64,000 bases of DNA from Enterovibrio sp. JCM 19048 (GCA_001310415.1 BAXE01000002.1:62001-126000), one strand, 5' to 3'. Counted from the first letter of the stretch, positions 9,471-19,368 are shown. Numbers and translations are program-made. The notes: a model not told the origin generated them from the sequence alone.

Positions 9471-10399
9471 ATGGATGAAGAATGCAAATGTCCCCCTCCC
9501 GGCTCCCGGCCTGGATGGGAACATTCGCCGATTTGATGTCGCTGTTGATGTGCTTTTTCGTACTGCTGCTTTCGTTTTCGGAAATGGACGTACTCAAGTT
9601 CAAACAGATAGCAGGCTCAATGAAATTCGCATTCGGTGTGCAAAACCTGCTTGAGGTAAAAGATATCCCTAAAGGAACTAGCGTCATCGCCCAGGAGTTC
9701 CGTCCCGGGCGGCCAGAGCCGACGCCCATCGAAGTGATCATGCAGCAAACCATCGACATGACCCAGCGCACCTTGGATTTCCAAGAAGGTGAGTCAGACC
9801 GGGCGGGGGGCTCGCAACGTGATTCTGCGCAACTCGATGGTGGGTCGACAGCTAATCAGGCGTCACTTCAAGAGCAGGAGCAAGATACCGAGCAGATGTC
9901 GAGTACTGCACAGATGGTGGTACAGGCACTGGAAAGGGAAGTGGAAGAAGGGGCGGTTGAGGTAGAAAACCTCGGCCAGCAACTGATTATCCGAATACGT
10001 GAAAACGGTGCCTTCCCGGCAGGCTCCGCGTTTTTGCAACCCAAGTTCAGGCCACTTATCCGACAGATCGCAGATTTGGTGAAAGACGTTCCTGGGATTG
10101 TCCGCGTATCCGGTCATACTGACGATACACCACTGGATTCGGAGCTTTACCGTTCAAACTGGGATTTGTCTGCGCAGCGGGCGGTGTCTGTGGCGCAGGA
10201 AATGGAAAAGGTGAACGGGTTTGACCCAATGCGGATGCGGGTTGAAGGCATGGCGGGCACGGTTCCAAGGGTGCCGAATGATACGCCTGAACATCGCGCA
10301 CAAAACCGTCGGGTAGAGATTGCGATCATGCAGGGTAAACCGCGTGAGTCTGATGAACTTTCGGCAGACGCACCGGTACAGCCTATTCAGGAAAACTGA
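9471..10399 (+). CDS. pomB: Sodium-driven motor stator PomB, one frameshift near the start
   Basis: Stator partner of PomA. The true start is the ATG at 9471 (MDEECKCPPPG), 10 bp after pomA; one base is missing near 9502 (one C in GGCTCCCGG), after which the frame gives LPAWMGTFADLMSLLMCFF. The single TM helix contains the sodium-binding aspartate (FADLMSLLMCFFVLLLSF). A long linker rich in Q/E is followed by the OmpA-like peptidoglycan-binding domain with VSGHTDDTPL and NWDLSAQRAVSVA. About 309 aa restored, normal for PomB. The break is probably a sequence error because the PomA/PomB pair is otherwise fully conserved. Confidence 0.94.
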
Positions 10400-10420
10400 T
10401 TGGGTTTGAAGCAAAGAGAA

Positions 10421-10447
10421 AAGGCAGCGATTCCCGCTGCCTTTTTT
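10421..10447 (+). terminator. Terminator of pomAB
   Basis: Stem GGCAGCG / CGCTGCC with a 5-nt loop followed by six T, 24 bp after the pomB stop. Confidence 0.85.
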
Positions 10448-10528
10448 GCATTCAAAGTGAGGTTATTTCGTCTCCGCTAGGCTTGAGGTATAATCCGCGC
10501 CTTTATCCAAGCTGTAGCGAAACCTGTT

Positions 10529-11977
10529 ATGAAATTTATCGTAAAAATTCACCCTGAGGTGATGGTTAAAAGTGAATCTGTACGGAAGCGCTTCACGAAA
10601 ATTCTGGAAACTAACATCCGAAATATTCTTAAGCGAAAGTCAGACTCCATGTCGGTTTTCAACCGTCGCGATCATATCGAGGTTTCGCTGAAAGACGCAG
10701 CTGAGCGTGATATTGCACTCAGTGTCCTGACCAATACGCCGGGTATTCACCACGTTCTGGAAGTTGAGCAAACGCCGTTTACTGATCTGCACAACATTTA
10801 TGAGATCGTGTCTGCTACGGTTGCGCACCAGCTTGAAGGTAAGTCTTTCTGTGTGCGTGCAAAGCGTCGTGGTAACCATGACTTTACGTCAATCGATGTT
10901 GAGCGTTATGTCGGTGGTGGCTTGAACCAGGATGTTGCGACTGCACGTGTCCAACTCAAAAATCCGGACATGGTTGTTCACCTGGAAGTGGACAAAGAAA
11001 ACGTGAACGTGGTTCGTGAGCGATTCAAAGGCCTTGGCGGTTTCCCTCTGGGTACCCAGGAGGATGTACTGAGCCTGATTTCCGGCGGCTTCGATTCAGG
11101 TGTTTCCAGTTACCTGCACATCAAGCGCGGCAGTAAAGTACATTACTGCTTCTTCAACCTGGGTGGTGCAGCGCACGAAATCGGCGTGCAGCAAACTGCG
11201 CACTACCTGTGGGAAAAGTACGGTTCATCGGCCAAAGTGAAATTTATTTCTGTGGACTTCGAGCCTGTTGTCGCTGAGATCCTGGAAAACATTGACGATG
11301 GCCAGATGGGCGTTGTGCTCAAGCGTATGTTTATGCGTGCTGCATCCATGGTTGCTGACAAATTCAATATTCAGGCACTGGTCACCGGTGAAGCGCTGGG
11401 GCAGGTTTCTAGCCAGACCCTGACGAACCTTCGCATGATTGATAACGTGACCGATTCGCTGATCCTGCGCCCACTTATCAACTGGGATAAAGAAGACATT
11501 ATCAACTTGGCTCGTGAAATTGGTACCGAAGATTTCGCGAAAACCATGCCAGAATACTGTGGTGTGATTTCACGTAAACCGACCATTAAGGCAGAGAAAG
11601 CCAAACTGGAAGCTGAAGAAGCCAAGTTTGATTTCGGTATTCTGGACAAAGTGGTTTATGACGCACGCATCATTGATATCCGTGAAATCGGTAAAATGAG
11701 CAAAGAAAAAGCGCCAGACGTTGAACTGGTGGATGATATTACTCAGGACGCAGTGGTGCTGGATATCCGCAGCCCTGAAGAGGAAGATGAGCGTCCGCTG
11801 GAAATTGACGGTGCAGAAGTGGTGCATATCCCATTCTTCCGTCTCGCGACCAAGTTCGGCGATCTGGATCAGAGCAAAACTTACCTGCTTTACTGTGAAC
11901 GCGGCGTGATGAGCCGTCTGCAGGCACTGTACCTGCAGGAAAATGGCTACAACAATGTGAAGGTATATCGTCCGTAA
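10529..11977 (+). CDS. thiI: tRNA 4-thiouridine synthase / thiamine sulfurtransferase ThiI
   Basis: 482 aa, the same length as the E. coli enzyme. It inserts sulfur at U8 of tRNA and passes sulfur to ThiS for thiazole synthesis. Domains: N-terminal ferredoxin-like and THUMP RNA-binding region (1-170), PP-loop pyrophosphatase with [12 protein letters not shown] (about 180), and a C-terminal rhodanese domain with the persulfide cysteine in [10 protein letters not shown] (about 456). Intact. Functionally near dxs, since both feed thiamine thiazole synthesis. Terminates at a strong hairpin and is convergent with yajL. Confidence 0.98.
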   Translation: MKFIVKIHPEVMVKSESVRKRFTKILETNIRNILKRKSDSMSVFNRRDHIEVSLKDAAERDIALSVLTNTPGIHHVLEVEQTPFTDLHNIYEIVSATVAHQLEGKSFCVRAKRRGNHDFTSIDVERYVGGGLNQDVATARVQLKNPDMVVHLEVDKENVNVVRERFKGLGGFPLGTQEDVLSLISGGFDSGVSSYLHIKRGSKVHYCFFNLGGAAHEIGVQQTAHYLWEKYGSSAKVKFISVDFEPVVAEILENIDDGQMGVVLKRMFMRAASMVADKFNIQALVTGEALGQVSSQTLTNLRMIDNVTDSLILRPLINWDKEDIINLAREIGTEDFAKTMPEYCGVISRKPTIKAEKAKLEAEEAKFDFGILDKVVYDARIIDIREIGKMSKEKAPDVELVDDITQDAVVLDIRSPEEEDERPLEIDGAEVVHIPFFRLATKFGDLDQSKTYLLYCERGVMSRLQALYLQENGYNNVKVYRP

Positions 11978-12016
11978 GGCCAAAAGAGAAAGCGCCGTTA
12001 CGAGACTTGAGATACT

Positions 12017-12047
12017 AAAAACCGACCTTTAAGGTCGGTTTTATTTT
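12017..12047. terminator. Bidirectional terminator between thiI and yajL
   Basis: Near-perfect palindrome AAAACCGACCTT / AAGGTCGGTTTT with T-rich sequence on the plus strand and A-rich on the left side, so it can serve thiI and, after the tandem repeat, yajL. Confidence 0.85.
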
Positions 12048-12075
12048 TCTATAGTACTGAAAATAGAAGATATTC

Positions 12076-12138
12076 TAATCTCTAATCTCTAATCTCTAAT
12101 CTCTAATCTCTAATCTCTAATCTCTAATCTCTAATCTC
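12076..12138. repeat. Nine perfect tandem copies of the heptamer TAATCTC
   Basis: Counted base by base: nine uninterrupted, identical 7-bp units (GAGATTA on the minus strand). The array starts about 30 bp after the thiI terminator stem and stops one base before the yajL stop codon (TGA, complement at 12140-12142), so it forms the immediate 3' untranslated end of yajL. It is not inside a gene. No other array of this unit was noticed in the window. Confidence 0.97.
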
Positions 12139-12139
12139 T

Positions 12140-12738
12140 TCAAGCAAATTTCTTATCGTAGTGAAGGCTTGGTACACATACCATCGGGCCCACTACTTCA
12201 CGCGCTTTTTCTTTGCCTGCCAGCAGGTAGACAATCTCAACCGCGAACTCCAATGCAGTACCCGGTCCCTGGCTGGTAATGAGCTTATGGTCGTGGTCAG
12301 TAAAGACACGGCGGCTGTTTTGTTTGTCTGCCGGAATATGGTCGATAAACGCGGGATGACAGGTTTTATATGCGGTTGGAAACAGACCATTTTTCTCCAG
12401 TACCAGTGCAGGTGCAGCACAGATCGCCGCAACCCATTTTGATCGCACTGTTGCTGGCGGATCATCTCGATCACCAAAGCGCTGTCACCCAAGCAGGTGG
12501 CGCCACCTACGCCACCGGGCAGTACAATACAGTCAAACTCTTCATCGGCTACTTTTACCAGCGGTACGTCAGCTGTCAGTTTTACACCGCGAGAACAGGT
12601 AAGGGTAAGCTCTCCGTTTTCTTCGGCACTCGCCGTCGTCACTTGGAATCCGGCACGGACAAAAATATCGATAGCGGTGACCGCTTCCATTTCCTCAGTG
12701 CCAGGTGCCAAACAAACTAAAACGCTAGGTGATGTCAT
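12140..12738 (-). CDS. yajL: DJ-1/PfpI family protein YajL, one frameshift
   Basis: DJ-1 family oxidative-stress protein, described as chaperone/deglycase. The N-terminal half has [20 protein letters not shown] and [13 protein letters not shown]; the C-terminal half continues in another frame with the nucleophile region [13 protein letters not shown] and [13 protein letters not shown]. One base is missing near 12445, before [11 protein letters not shown]. Restored length about 200 aa. Overlaps the end of panE by 14 bp. The thiI-yajL-panE neighbourhood is the enterobacterial/Vibrio norm. A heptamer repeat array abuts its stop codon. Confidence 0.93.
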
Positions 12739-13614
12739 AGGATAACTCCCGTTCCTTTATTGCCTGATACAGCGCCCGGTTTGCCGGTGTCGCGATACCA
12801 TGGGATTCTGCCCGGTTGATAAGATAACCGGTGATGTAATCAATTTCTGAGAGACGTTTATAGTGGACGTCCCGGTTCATGGATGAGTAATTCTGGGCGG
12901 TTGCTGACGCAACGGCAAGGCTGAAAGCAAAGACTTCTTTCGCACTCACCTCCTGGCCTTCTGCATGCATTACAGAGGCTATTTCCTGGCTGAGTGTCTG
13001 AAGTTGTGTCTGATAGACAGGTGAGAGCAAGTCTCCATTCTGGCATTGTTCAAGAGCTGTCAGTGGATTGATCATGCAGTTCACCGCCAGTTTTCGCCAC
13101 AGCGCTGAAGTAATTTCAGGGTGCCAGCTTACCGGAGGCAGGGCATGCTCAAATACGTCTTTTAAAAGTCACACTGTTTGCCTGAAGGGTTAATGCCGCC
13201 AATATGCGTTTCCCCCAATCCAGTGTGGCGCACTTCAGTCTCTGTCACCACCAGACTGCCGTGGGAAGTGATGGCCAGTAGCAGGGGATTGTTTGGCAGC
13301 AGCTTGAGTGCCTTCTCCGCCGTACCCATGCCGTTGTGCATTAGGATAACCGGCGTGTCCGGATGAAGGTCAGGAAGCAGCGTTTCCAGCGCTGTTTGAA
13401 CATGGAAAGCCTTTACACAAACCAGAACGCAGTCTGAGTCTGCAAGTAGCTCTCTTTGGTTGGCGGGAAACACTATCGCCGTATCAGCCTCAAAACCCCG
13501 TAAGACAGCAGTTTCATTCTGGCGGGTTATCCAGTGAACCTGATGACCCGCGTTGGCAAGTGAAAGCCCCCACAATGTACCGACAGCCCCCGCGCCGACG
13601 AGCGTAAAACGCAT
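12725..13614 (-). CDS. panE: 2-dehydropantoate 2-reductase, one frameshift
   Basis: NADPH-dependent reduction of ketopantoate to pantoate for coenzyme A. N-terminal Rossmann motif [19 protein letters not shown]; the LMHNGMG and ITSHGS signatures follow. The frame breaks near 13165 (GKQCDF / [17 protein letters not shown]), where one missing T-run base restores continuity, then the C-terminal domain carries [17 protein letters not shown] (catalytic lysine and asparagine region) and [20 protein letters not shown]. About 296 aa restored. Its stop overlaps the yajL start. Confidence 0.93.
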
Positions 13615-13681
13615 ACCTGCTCCTTAATGCTATTCCGGGAGAAGGATACCACTGTTGGTCAGTGCGCCGAACTTGAAAACG

Positions 13682-13709
13682 AAAAAAGGCAACCCGGAGG
13701 TTGCTTTTT
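13682..13709 (-). terminator. Terminator of ompK
   Basis: GGCAACC / GGTTGCT hairpin; on the minus strand it is followed by TTTTTTC. It lies 15 bp after the ompK stop. Confidence 0.75.
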
Positions 13710-13723
13710 AGAATCTGTTGCGA

Positions 13724-14482
13724 TTACAGGTGGATACCAACGCGGAAGATTACTGCGTCGCCGTAGCCGTCAACGCCCAGTTTGTTTGCGAAGTAGCGGT
13801 AAGTCAGACCAGTGTAAATACGGTCGTTGATGTCGTACCACAGGCTCACACCACCGTTCAGACCGGTAGAACCGTTCTGTGCGATTTCGTACGCATCGTT
13901 ACGTGCAAATTCAACTTCGTTCCAGTTGGTCACCATCAGTGGCTGACCTGCAACGCTGAAGTTGTAGCCAGCAGACCAACCCAGCATACCACCGTTCAGG
14001 CCAGATGCTTCGCTGTTACCAGTAGTTACTTCGTGAACACCGATCCATGGTTTGAACCAGTAGTTTTGACCAGCCAAACCTACGTAACCAAGACCCAATA
14101 CGCGGTTTTGCTCATCGAATGCGTTACCTGCGCCATTCTCTGAGTAGTCATAGATTTGACCGTACGCAGTTACGTTTCCAGCAACTTTGTAGTGCATAGA
14201 GAATTTCGCTGCTTGGCTGCGCTCAGTTGAAGCACGGTTTACTTTTTCGTATTCGTAGAAACCGTAAATCTCACCCCAAGTAAAGCCCGCGCCACCTTCA
14301 GCACCGATAGTGATGTGGTCATCACGACCTTCGCTTACGTCAACACCGTTGTAACCTTGGGTGCCGTTAGTCCAAGTCAGGTAATCTGCATATACGTTAC
14401 CGAAACCGTACAGGTATTCCGCTTGAGCTGGAACAGCTGCTGCTGCCGCCAGAACGCTGAGTGCTACTACTGATTTACGCAT
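13724..14482 (-). CDS. ompK: OmpK/Tsx-family outer membrane channel
   Basis: 252-aa outer membrane beta-barrel of the nucleoside-specific channel family; in vibrios OmpK is the receptor of phage KVP40. A signal peptide (core VVALSVLAAAAAVPAQA) is followed by EYLYGFGNVYADYLTW, and alternating aromatic/polar beta strands end in RVGIHL with a hydrophobic last residue (usual barrel ending aromatic is replaced by leucine after histidine). A consensus PurR-like palindrome lies 115 bp upstream, consistent with a role in nucleoside uptake. Own terminator downstream, so transcribed alone. Confidence 0.92.
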   Translation of the reverse strand: MRKSVVALSVLAAAAAVPAQAEYLYGFGNVYADYLTWTNGTQGYNGVDVSEGRDDHITIGAEGGAGFTWGEIYGFYEYEKVNRASTERSQAAKFSMHYKVAGNVTAYGQIYDYSENGAGNAFDEQNRVLGLGYVGLAGQNYWFKPWIGVHEVTTGNSEASGLNGGMLGWSAGYNFSVAGQPLMVTNWNEVEFARNDAYEIAQNGSTGLNGGVSLWYDINDRIYTGLTYRYFANKLGVDGYGDAVIFRVGIHL

Positions 14483-14596
14483 CTTTTGTTCTCTTTACAT
14501 CGTCAGAATGGGGCGGCAAAGACACCGAATGGTAGGACCTCCGCCGTTGCGAGCGCCATTCTATGCAAAAAGTTCAAAAAATAAAATGCAATGAAA

Positions 14597-14612
14597 CCGC
14601 AAACGTTTGCTT
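14597..14612 (-). promoter_or_regulatory. PurR-type operator upstream of ompK
   Basis: Contains the perfect palindrome GCAAACGTTTGC (14599-14610), matching the PurR consensus ACGCAAACGTTTNCGT at its core. CytR sites are less palindromic, so PurR is the better guess. Position 115 bp before the ompK start, upstream of an AT-rich promoter-like stretch. Confidence 0.6.
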
Positions 14613-14699
14613 TATGTGATTTTGATCTCGTTGTAATGGATTGCAATTGGGATAAGTGTTTCAAAATATGAAGGAGATAGAGGTTTAAACAGGATTGGT

Positions 14700-14730
14700 A
14701 AAAATAAACCGCGACGAGTGTCGCGGTTTT
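14700..14730 (-). terminator. Terminator of ampG
   Basis: AAACCGCGAC / GTCGCGGTTT stem with GAGT loop; minus-strand side runs into TTTATTTTT. Confidence 0.8.
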
Positions 14731-14738
14731 GATGCGAA

Positions 14739-16133
14739 TTACTGCTGTTTTTGTGCTTCTTCGAGCTTACGGAAGTGCCCTTTAAGGCCAATGATCATCA
14801 GCAAGCTTGGGATGACCATTATCGTGGTGAGGATGAAGAAAAACGACCAGGGATTGAGCCAGCTGATCTGGTGCATCCACTCAAACTGCTCAATCCAGTC
14901 AACCAACGATCCGCTGAACGAAGAGAGCGTTGTCCTGCTGAGGTTACCGAGCGATGCCAGCAGCGCATATTGGGTTGCAGAGAATGCCCTCCCTGTCAGG
15001 AAAGTCAGGAAGGAGACAAACGCAATGGTTGCAAACGCACTGGTAAAGTTATCGACGATGATGGTTGCCAGGAAGAGATGTTCATTTGGCCCCACTTGCG
15101 CCATGACAGCAAACATCAGGTTACTGGCGGCCATGGCTATTCCGCCGATTAACAGGCCTTTTACTACGCCAAACCGGACATTAATAGCGCTGCCTATCAG
15201 GGTGAAGATAACTGTCGCTCCCCAGCCTATCAATTTGGAATAGGTACCAATTTGCTCGTTGCTAAAACCGACTTCTTTGTAAAAGACGATGGACATGCGG
15301 CCAAGGAAAGCCTCGCCCACTTTGAAAAGGAAAACAAACAGCAGCAACGTAAGCGCGACCTTTACGCCATTTCGGCGGAAGAATTCAGCAAAGGGTTCAA
15401 CGATGGTCACGGTGAACCATACCAAAATGCTGCTTTCGCCCTTGTTCAGGCGTTTCGCATAGCGGGACTCTGCCTGCGCCTGAAGGGCGTCGCGTTGCGA
15501 TGCCGGTTCGCCCACAAACAGGGTGAATAGAATCAATAGGCCAACAAATGCCGCCATACCGTAATAAACCCCGTTCCAGCCAATGGTGTCAGCGTTAATA
15601 AAGGCGAAGTAACCCGGAAGGCTGTAACCCGTCCACCAACCAATCACCGCCATGGCAGCTGCCTGAGGCAATTTCGATTTTTCTTCTTCACCAAAGCTGT
15701 CGATCCGGAATGCGTCGATCGCAATATCCTGCGTGGCAGAAGCGAGTGCGATAGTAAAGGCCAGCAGGGAGGTCAACCACAGGTTGAAAGAAGGGTCAGT
15801 GTTGGCGATGAGCAGGGTACACACCAGCATGATGCTTTGCGTCAGTAGTATCCAGCTTCTGCGTTGGCCAAAACAGCGGTGTAAAACCGGTAACTTGATC
15901 CTGTCCACCAAAGGGGCCCACATCCAGTTTATGGCGTAAACCGCAAAAATAGAGCCAAATAAACCGATGGCGGTGCGGGTCAGCCCGGCATCTTTCAGCC
16001 AGCCAGACATGTTGGAACCGATCAGCATAAAAGGAAAACCGCTGGCACAACCCAGCAGGAAAACCCATAGCAAGCGACGATCGAGATAGCTGTTAAATGT
16101 TTCGCGCCAACCGACGTTGGGGACTTGGGACAT
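14739..16133 (-). CDS. ampG: Muropeptide permease AmpG (MFS)
   Basis: 464-aa inner-membrane transporter importing GlcNAc-anhydroMurNAc peptides for murein recycling and, in many species, beta-lactamase induction. Seen: N-terminal LDRRLLWVFLLGCASGFPFMLIG, the conserved SATQDIAIDAFRID stretch (TM4/loop), GWNGVYYGMA, and about 12 hydrophobic segments including the long C-terminal ones. Length fits the E. coli protein (491) with a slightly shorter end. Downstream of yajG/ppiA as in many relatives. Intact. Confidence 0.95.
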   Translation of the reverse strand: MSQVPNVGWRETFNSYLDRRLLWVFLLGCASGFPFMLIGSNMSGWLKDAGLTRTAIGLFGSIFAVYAINWMWAPLVDRIKLPVLHRCFGQRRSWILLTQSIMLVCTLLIANTDPSFNLWLTSLLAFTIALASATQDIAIDAFRIDSFGEEEKSKLPQAAAMAVIGWWTGYSLPGYFAFINADTIGWNGVYYGMAAFVGLLILFTLFVGEPASQRDALQAQAESRYAKRLNKGESSILVWFTVTIVEPFAEFFRRNGVKVALTLLLFVFLFKVGEAFLGRMSIVFYKEVGFSNEQIGTYSKLIGWGATVIFTLIGSAINVRFGVVKGLLIGGIAMAASNLMFAVMAQVGPNEHLFLATIIVDNFTSAFATIAFVSFLTFLTGRAFSATQYALLASLGNLSRTTLSSFSGSLVDWIEQFEWMHQISWLNPWSFFFILTTIMVIPSLLMIIGLKGHFRKLEEAQKQQ

Positions 16134-16181
16134 GGATTAACATCCTTGTAGATAGCAGATATTACTCCATGCTACCGTGCT

Positions 16182-16553
16182 TCAAGGACGAATACCACGC
16201 GCGAAGCGGGGGAGTTTTCCTTTGTTGATCAAATAACAAGCGCATTCTTTGACGCGCTGGTTGATATAGCGGTTACCAAGGAGTTCATCTTCACGTCGCG
16301 ATTCGACCAGGAACAACAAATACCAGTAAATGGATTCGTATTGATTGTCCGGTGTGCCACCGGATATCCCAAGCTCCCACCAGTTTGCCAGTTGGGTTTG
16401 GCAGGCGGCTTTAAGGGCATCGTAAGAGATACGACCGAGGATAAAAAGGAACACGTCTTCAGCAAGAGCCGGGGCGTTGTCTTTAACAAACTCCCCGGCA
16501 ATTTCAGCTTCATTCGTGACAGTGTTGTTGACGACGAGCTTCAGTGTTCCCAT
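16182..16553 (-). CDS. Conserved-looking protein of unknown function, 123 aa
   Basis: Not recognised. Predicted cytosolic, mixed alpha/beta; no signal peptide or TM. Features: an acidic N-terminal half (NEAEIAGEFVKDNAPALAEDV), a central region FILGRISYDALKAACQTQLANWWELGI, an aromatic stretch YESIYWYLLFLVES, and a basic C-terminus CACYLINKGKLPRFARGIRP. No catalytic motif I can name. It sits between ppiA (8 bp upstream) and ampG, same strand, with compact spacing and a coding-like composition, so it is very likely a real gene in the yajG-ppiA-x-ampG string. A link to cell-envelope work is only guilt by association. Confidence 0.75.
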   Translation of the reverse strand: MGTLKLVVNNTVTNEAEIAGEFVKDNAPALAEDVFLFILGRISYDALKAACQTQLANWWELGISGGTPDNQYESIYWYLLFLVESRREDELLGNRYINQRVKECACYLINKGKLPRFARGIRP

Positions 16554-16561
16554 AAGGCTGT

Positions 16562-17127
16562 TTACTTATTGGTGATTACAATCTTCTCAATAAGTATAGG
16601 TTGCTGTGGGACATCACGCATGCGGGTTTCAGGTACTGTGACCGTTTTAACGCCTGCCATCTTCTCGACAGTGTTAAACCCTTCAATCACCTTGCCAAAT
16701 ACCGTGTAACCGTATTTATAGCTGGAGCCATCCAGGTTGCTGTTGTTCTGCAGGTTAATGTAGAACTGGCGTGTGGCTGAATCAGGATCTTGCTTTCTCG
16801 CCATGGCGATGGTGCCACGGCTGTTGCTCAAACCATTTTTCGATTCGTTTTCCACTTCACCATAAACAGGACGTTCGTTGAACGAGGCATCGTAACCACC
16901 ACCCTGTGCAACAAAACCTGGGATCACCCGGTGAAACTGAGTGCGACATAGCTGCCGTCTTCCACATACTTCAGAAAGTTCTCTACTGTTTTCGGAGCTT
17001 TGTCCTCATACAGTTCAAGTTTGAAGTCACCAAGATTGGTTTCCACTTCTACGACAGGATTTGCAGCGAATGTTGCTGTAGAAAAAAGCGCTGCTGCCAG
17101 CGTGATAAATTGAGCACTGCGTTTCAT
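16562..17127 (-). CDS. ppiA: Periplasmic cyclophilin-type peptidyl-prolyl isomerase, one frameshift
   Basis: Catalyses cis-trans isomerisation of X-Pro bonds during periplasmic folding. Signal peptide (MKRSAQFITLAAALFSTATFA), then VETNLGDFKLELYEDKAPKTVENFL, RVIPGFVAQGG (catalytic arginine and the FVAQGG motif), ARKQDPDSATRQFYINL and the C-terminal VFGKVIEGFNTVEKMA. The frame breaks near 16940: a missing G in the codons following GSYV turns GTQFHRVIPGF into a stop. Restored length about 188 aa, as for PpiA. Its start touches the yajG stop. Confidence 0.92.
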
Positions 17128-17698
17128 CAGAAGTTCTCGTTCATAAAGGTGGTCAGTTGCTGGTCACGGGCAATGTCTTGCAACACGGCTTCCAGCAAAC
17201 TGTTCAGTGCAATTTCCATGTCTTCCACTGACACACTGCTCGCGCCTTCAGACGTTGCCTTCCCGGTGTAGCGCTTAACAAATTTTTTGTCAGTAGTTTC
17301 TGCAACCAGCTGAATTTGCACGTTGGTGTCCATGCTGTGTGAGAATACGCTGTGCTCTACTTTGACCAGCGCATCCAGCAGATCCATGCGTAGTTTGCCT
17401 TTGCTGTCAGCGACAATTTTGTAGCCTGAGAGTTCAGTTGGCGAGTCAGTGCTTCTTCAAGGGCAATTCTGACGTTCGATGTCGCTTGGATTGGTTGAAC
17501 GTTTTTGCGTCCGTTATCCACCACTGCGACAAATTGCGCAGTACGCAAGTCGCGGCTGTCGACCGTCACCGCTTTTCCCTGGCCGGTTGCTACTGCGGCA
17601 ACTGCAGGTTGTGGAGCGATGGTCAATTGGGGTTCACGCGGCGTTGAGCAAGCACTAAGGCCAAGCACGAGTCCGGAAACAAGCAAAAGTTTTTTCAT
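17127..17698 (-). CDS. yajG: YajG-family outer-membrane lipoprotein, one frameshift
   Basis: Lipoprotein signal with lipobox LSAC (Cys17), followed by a proline-rich stretch and the family pattern VTVDSRDLRTAQFVAVV; after a missing base near 17428 the sequence continues GYKIVADSKGKLRMDLLDALVKVEHSV and ends in DMEIALNSLLEAVLQDIARDQQLTTFM, matching the end of E. coli YajG. About 191 aa. Function unknown; located in the bolA/ampG area as in Enterobacteria. Assignment rests on the gene order plus the C-terminal pattern. Confidence 0.85.
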
Positions 17699-17725
17699 GA
17701 GTTAACGCGTCCCTTAACAGTCTGA

Positions 17726-18851
17726 CTATTTATAAGCTTCGACAATAACAAACTTACGATTAGAAGCAATGACTTGCGCATTGCCAAAAAGACGTTTCAA
17801 TTTAGCATGATAGCCGAGGTGTCGGTTGCCAATCACCACAATCCGCCCTTTGGCTCAAGAACCCGTTTGGCGTCACAAAACATTTGCCATGCAATGTGAT
17901 CCGTGACCGCGGACAATTGATGGAACGGCGGATTGCAAAGCACGACATCTGCACTGTCCGGTGTGAAACCATCAAGGCAGTTATTCACCAGACAATGCGT
18001 CCGTGATGCTTCAATACCGTGTTGTTGAAGGTTAAATGCGGCAGAAGCTATCGCCATATTGCTTTCGTCGACCGCTGTGATTTGGGCCTGAGGGTTCAGG
18101 CGCGCCGCTTGAATGGAAAGCACACCATTGCCACATCCCAAATCGATAATGTGTTTAATTTCTGGGTCGGCCGGAATGTGTTTAAGCATCAGGTAAGCGG
18201 CAATATCCAGGCTTTCTGAAGAAAAGACATTCGCATGGTTTTGCAGTGTCATTTTAAAATCTGGCACATCAAATGATGTTGTCGCTGCAGGCATGGTCGC
18301 GAGTTGTTTTTCTTTCAGGCAGAAATCAACCGTGCTTTTTTCTTTGCCAGCGAGGTATGGGTAGCGCCCAGGTGTTTTTCAAACAGCTTCAGTGTCGATG
18401 TATGAATATCTTTGGCTTTCGCACCGGCAATCACGCGGATGCCCGCCTTTGCAAAATGGGCGATCTGCTGGAGCTGCCACACCAAAAGACGGTTGTTTTT
18501 CGGCAGCTTCATCACGACGATATCAGTATCGGAAGGAAGGTCTTCCAGCGGAGAAAGCAGGGTCACACCGCTGAGGTTATTCTGCTCGAGATTGGCTTCA
18601 ATGCTAATCTGTGACAGATGCGAATCGCTCATTGTTGTTGCCCGAAAGCCCTGCATCGCAGCCCAGCAACTGAGCGCACCAAATCCGTCATTCAGAATAA
18701 GAATACGGCTGCTTGTTGGCAGTTCTTTCTGCTCAAGTTGTTCAATCAAATATTCATCAGCTGCATCCCACGCCTGCAAAGTTTCATTTTTCTGGATGGG
18801 ATATCGGTGCAGGGAAAATGCACAGCCTGTGAGTTGTAACATGGTTTTCAT
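17726..18851 (-). CDS. rlmG: 23S rRNA m2G1835 methyltransferase RlmG, two frameshifts
   Basis: SAM-dependent methyltransferase that modifies G1835 of 23S rRNA. Two tandem Rossmann-like domains: an N-terminal degenerate one (LQAWDAADEYLIEQL, ILILNDGFGALSCW, RVIAGAKAKDIHTSTLKLFEKHLG) and a C-terminal catalytic one with IDLGCGNGVLSIQA (SAM motif) and the NPPF motif VVLCNPPFHQ. Breaks near 18320 and 17845; the end RKFVIVEAYK is in a third frame with stop at 17726. I chose MKTMLQLTG (18851) as start because the longer frame upstream lacks family similarity. Divergent from bolA. Confidence 0.92.
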
Positions 18852-19041
18852 GGATGTATCAGCGAAGCGCTCAGGATAATCGGTTATATTGACGTTGATA
18901 ATATACTGAAATGGTCGCCGGATGCAGTTCACATCGTGATTTATTGTTTTATCAGTTCCGTTCTGGCTGCATCCCCAAAACCTGTTTCAAACGTCCTGTT
19001 TTTTGGGGTTGAGGCGACAGAAAGCAATTTAATGAGGTTTT

Positions 19042-19362
19042 ATGATCGTTGAACAACGCATCAGGGAAAAGCTAGAGGCAGGATTTTCACCCGTGCATCT
19101 AGATGTAAAAAATGAAAGCTATATGCACAGTGTGCCGGAAGGCTCAGAAAGTCACTTTAAAGTCACTATCGTCAGTAATGACTTTGATGGCCTGAGACTC
19201 ATTGCAAGGCACCGTTCGGTAAACCAAACGTTAGCAGAAGAATTAAAAAATGATATTCATGCACTCGCGATTCATACTTATACTGAACAAGAGTGGCGTG
19301 AACTAAATGGACAGGCGCCAGTCTCACCACCATGTCATGGTGGATCCCTGTCTGACCACTAG
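19042..19362 (+). CDS. bolA: BolA family transcriptional regulator / Fe-S partner
   Basis: 106-aa BolA with the helix-turn-helix-like class II KH fold: N-terminal EQRIREKLEAGFSPVHLDVKNES, the conserved histidines in SHFKVTIVS and ARHRSVNQTLAEEL, and HALAIHTYTEQEW at the end. Associated with stress morphology and, through monothiol glutaredoxins, with Fe-S cluster biology. Followed by a strong terminator, so separate from nqr. Intact. Confidence 0.96.
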   Translation: MIVEQRIREKLEAGFSPVHLDVKNESYMHSVPEGSESHFKVTIVSNDFDGLRLIARHRSVNQTLAEELKNDIHALAIHTYTEQEWRELNGQAPVSPPCHGGSLSDH

Positions 19363-19368
19363 AAGATT

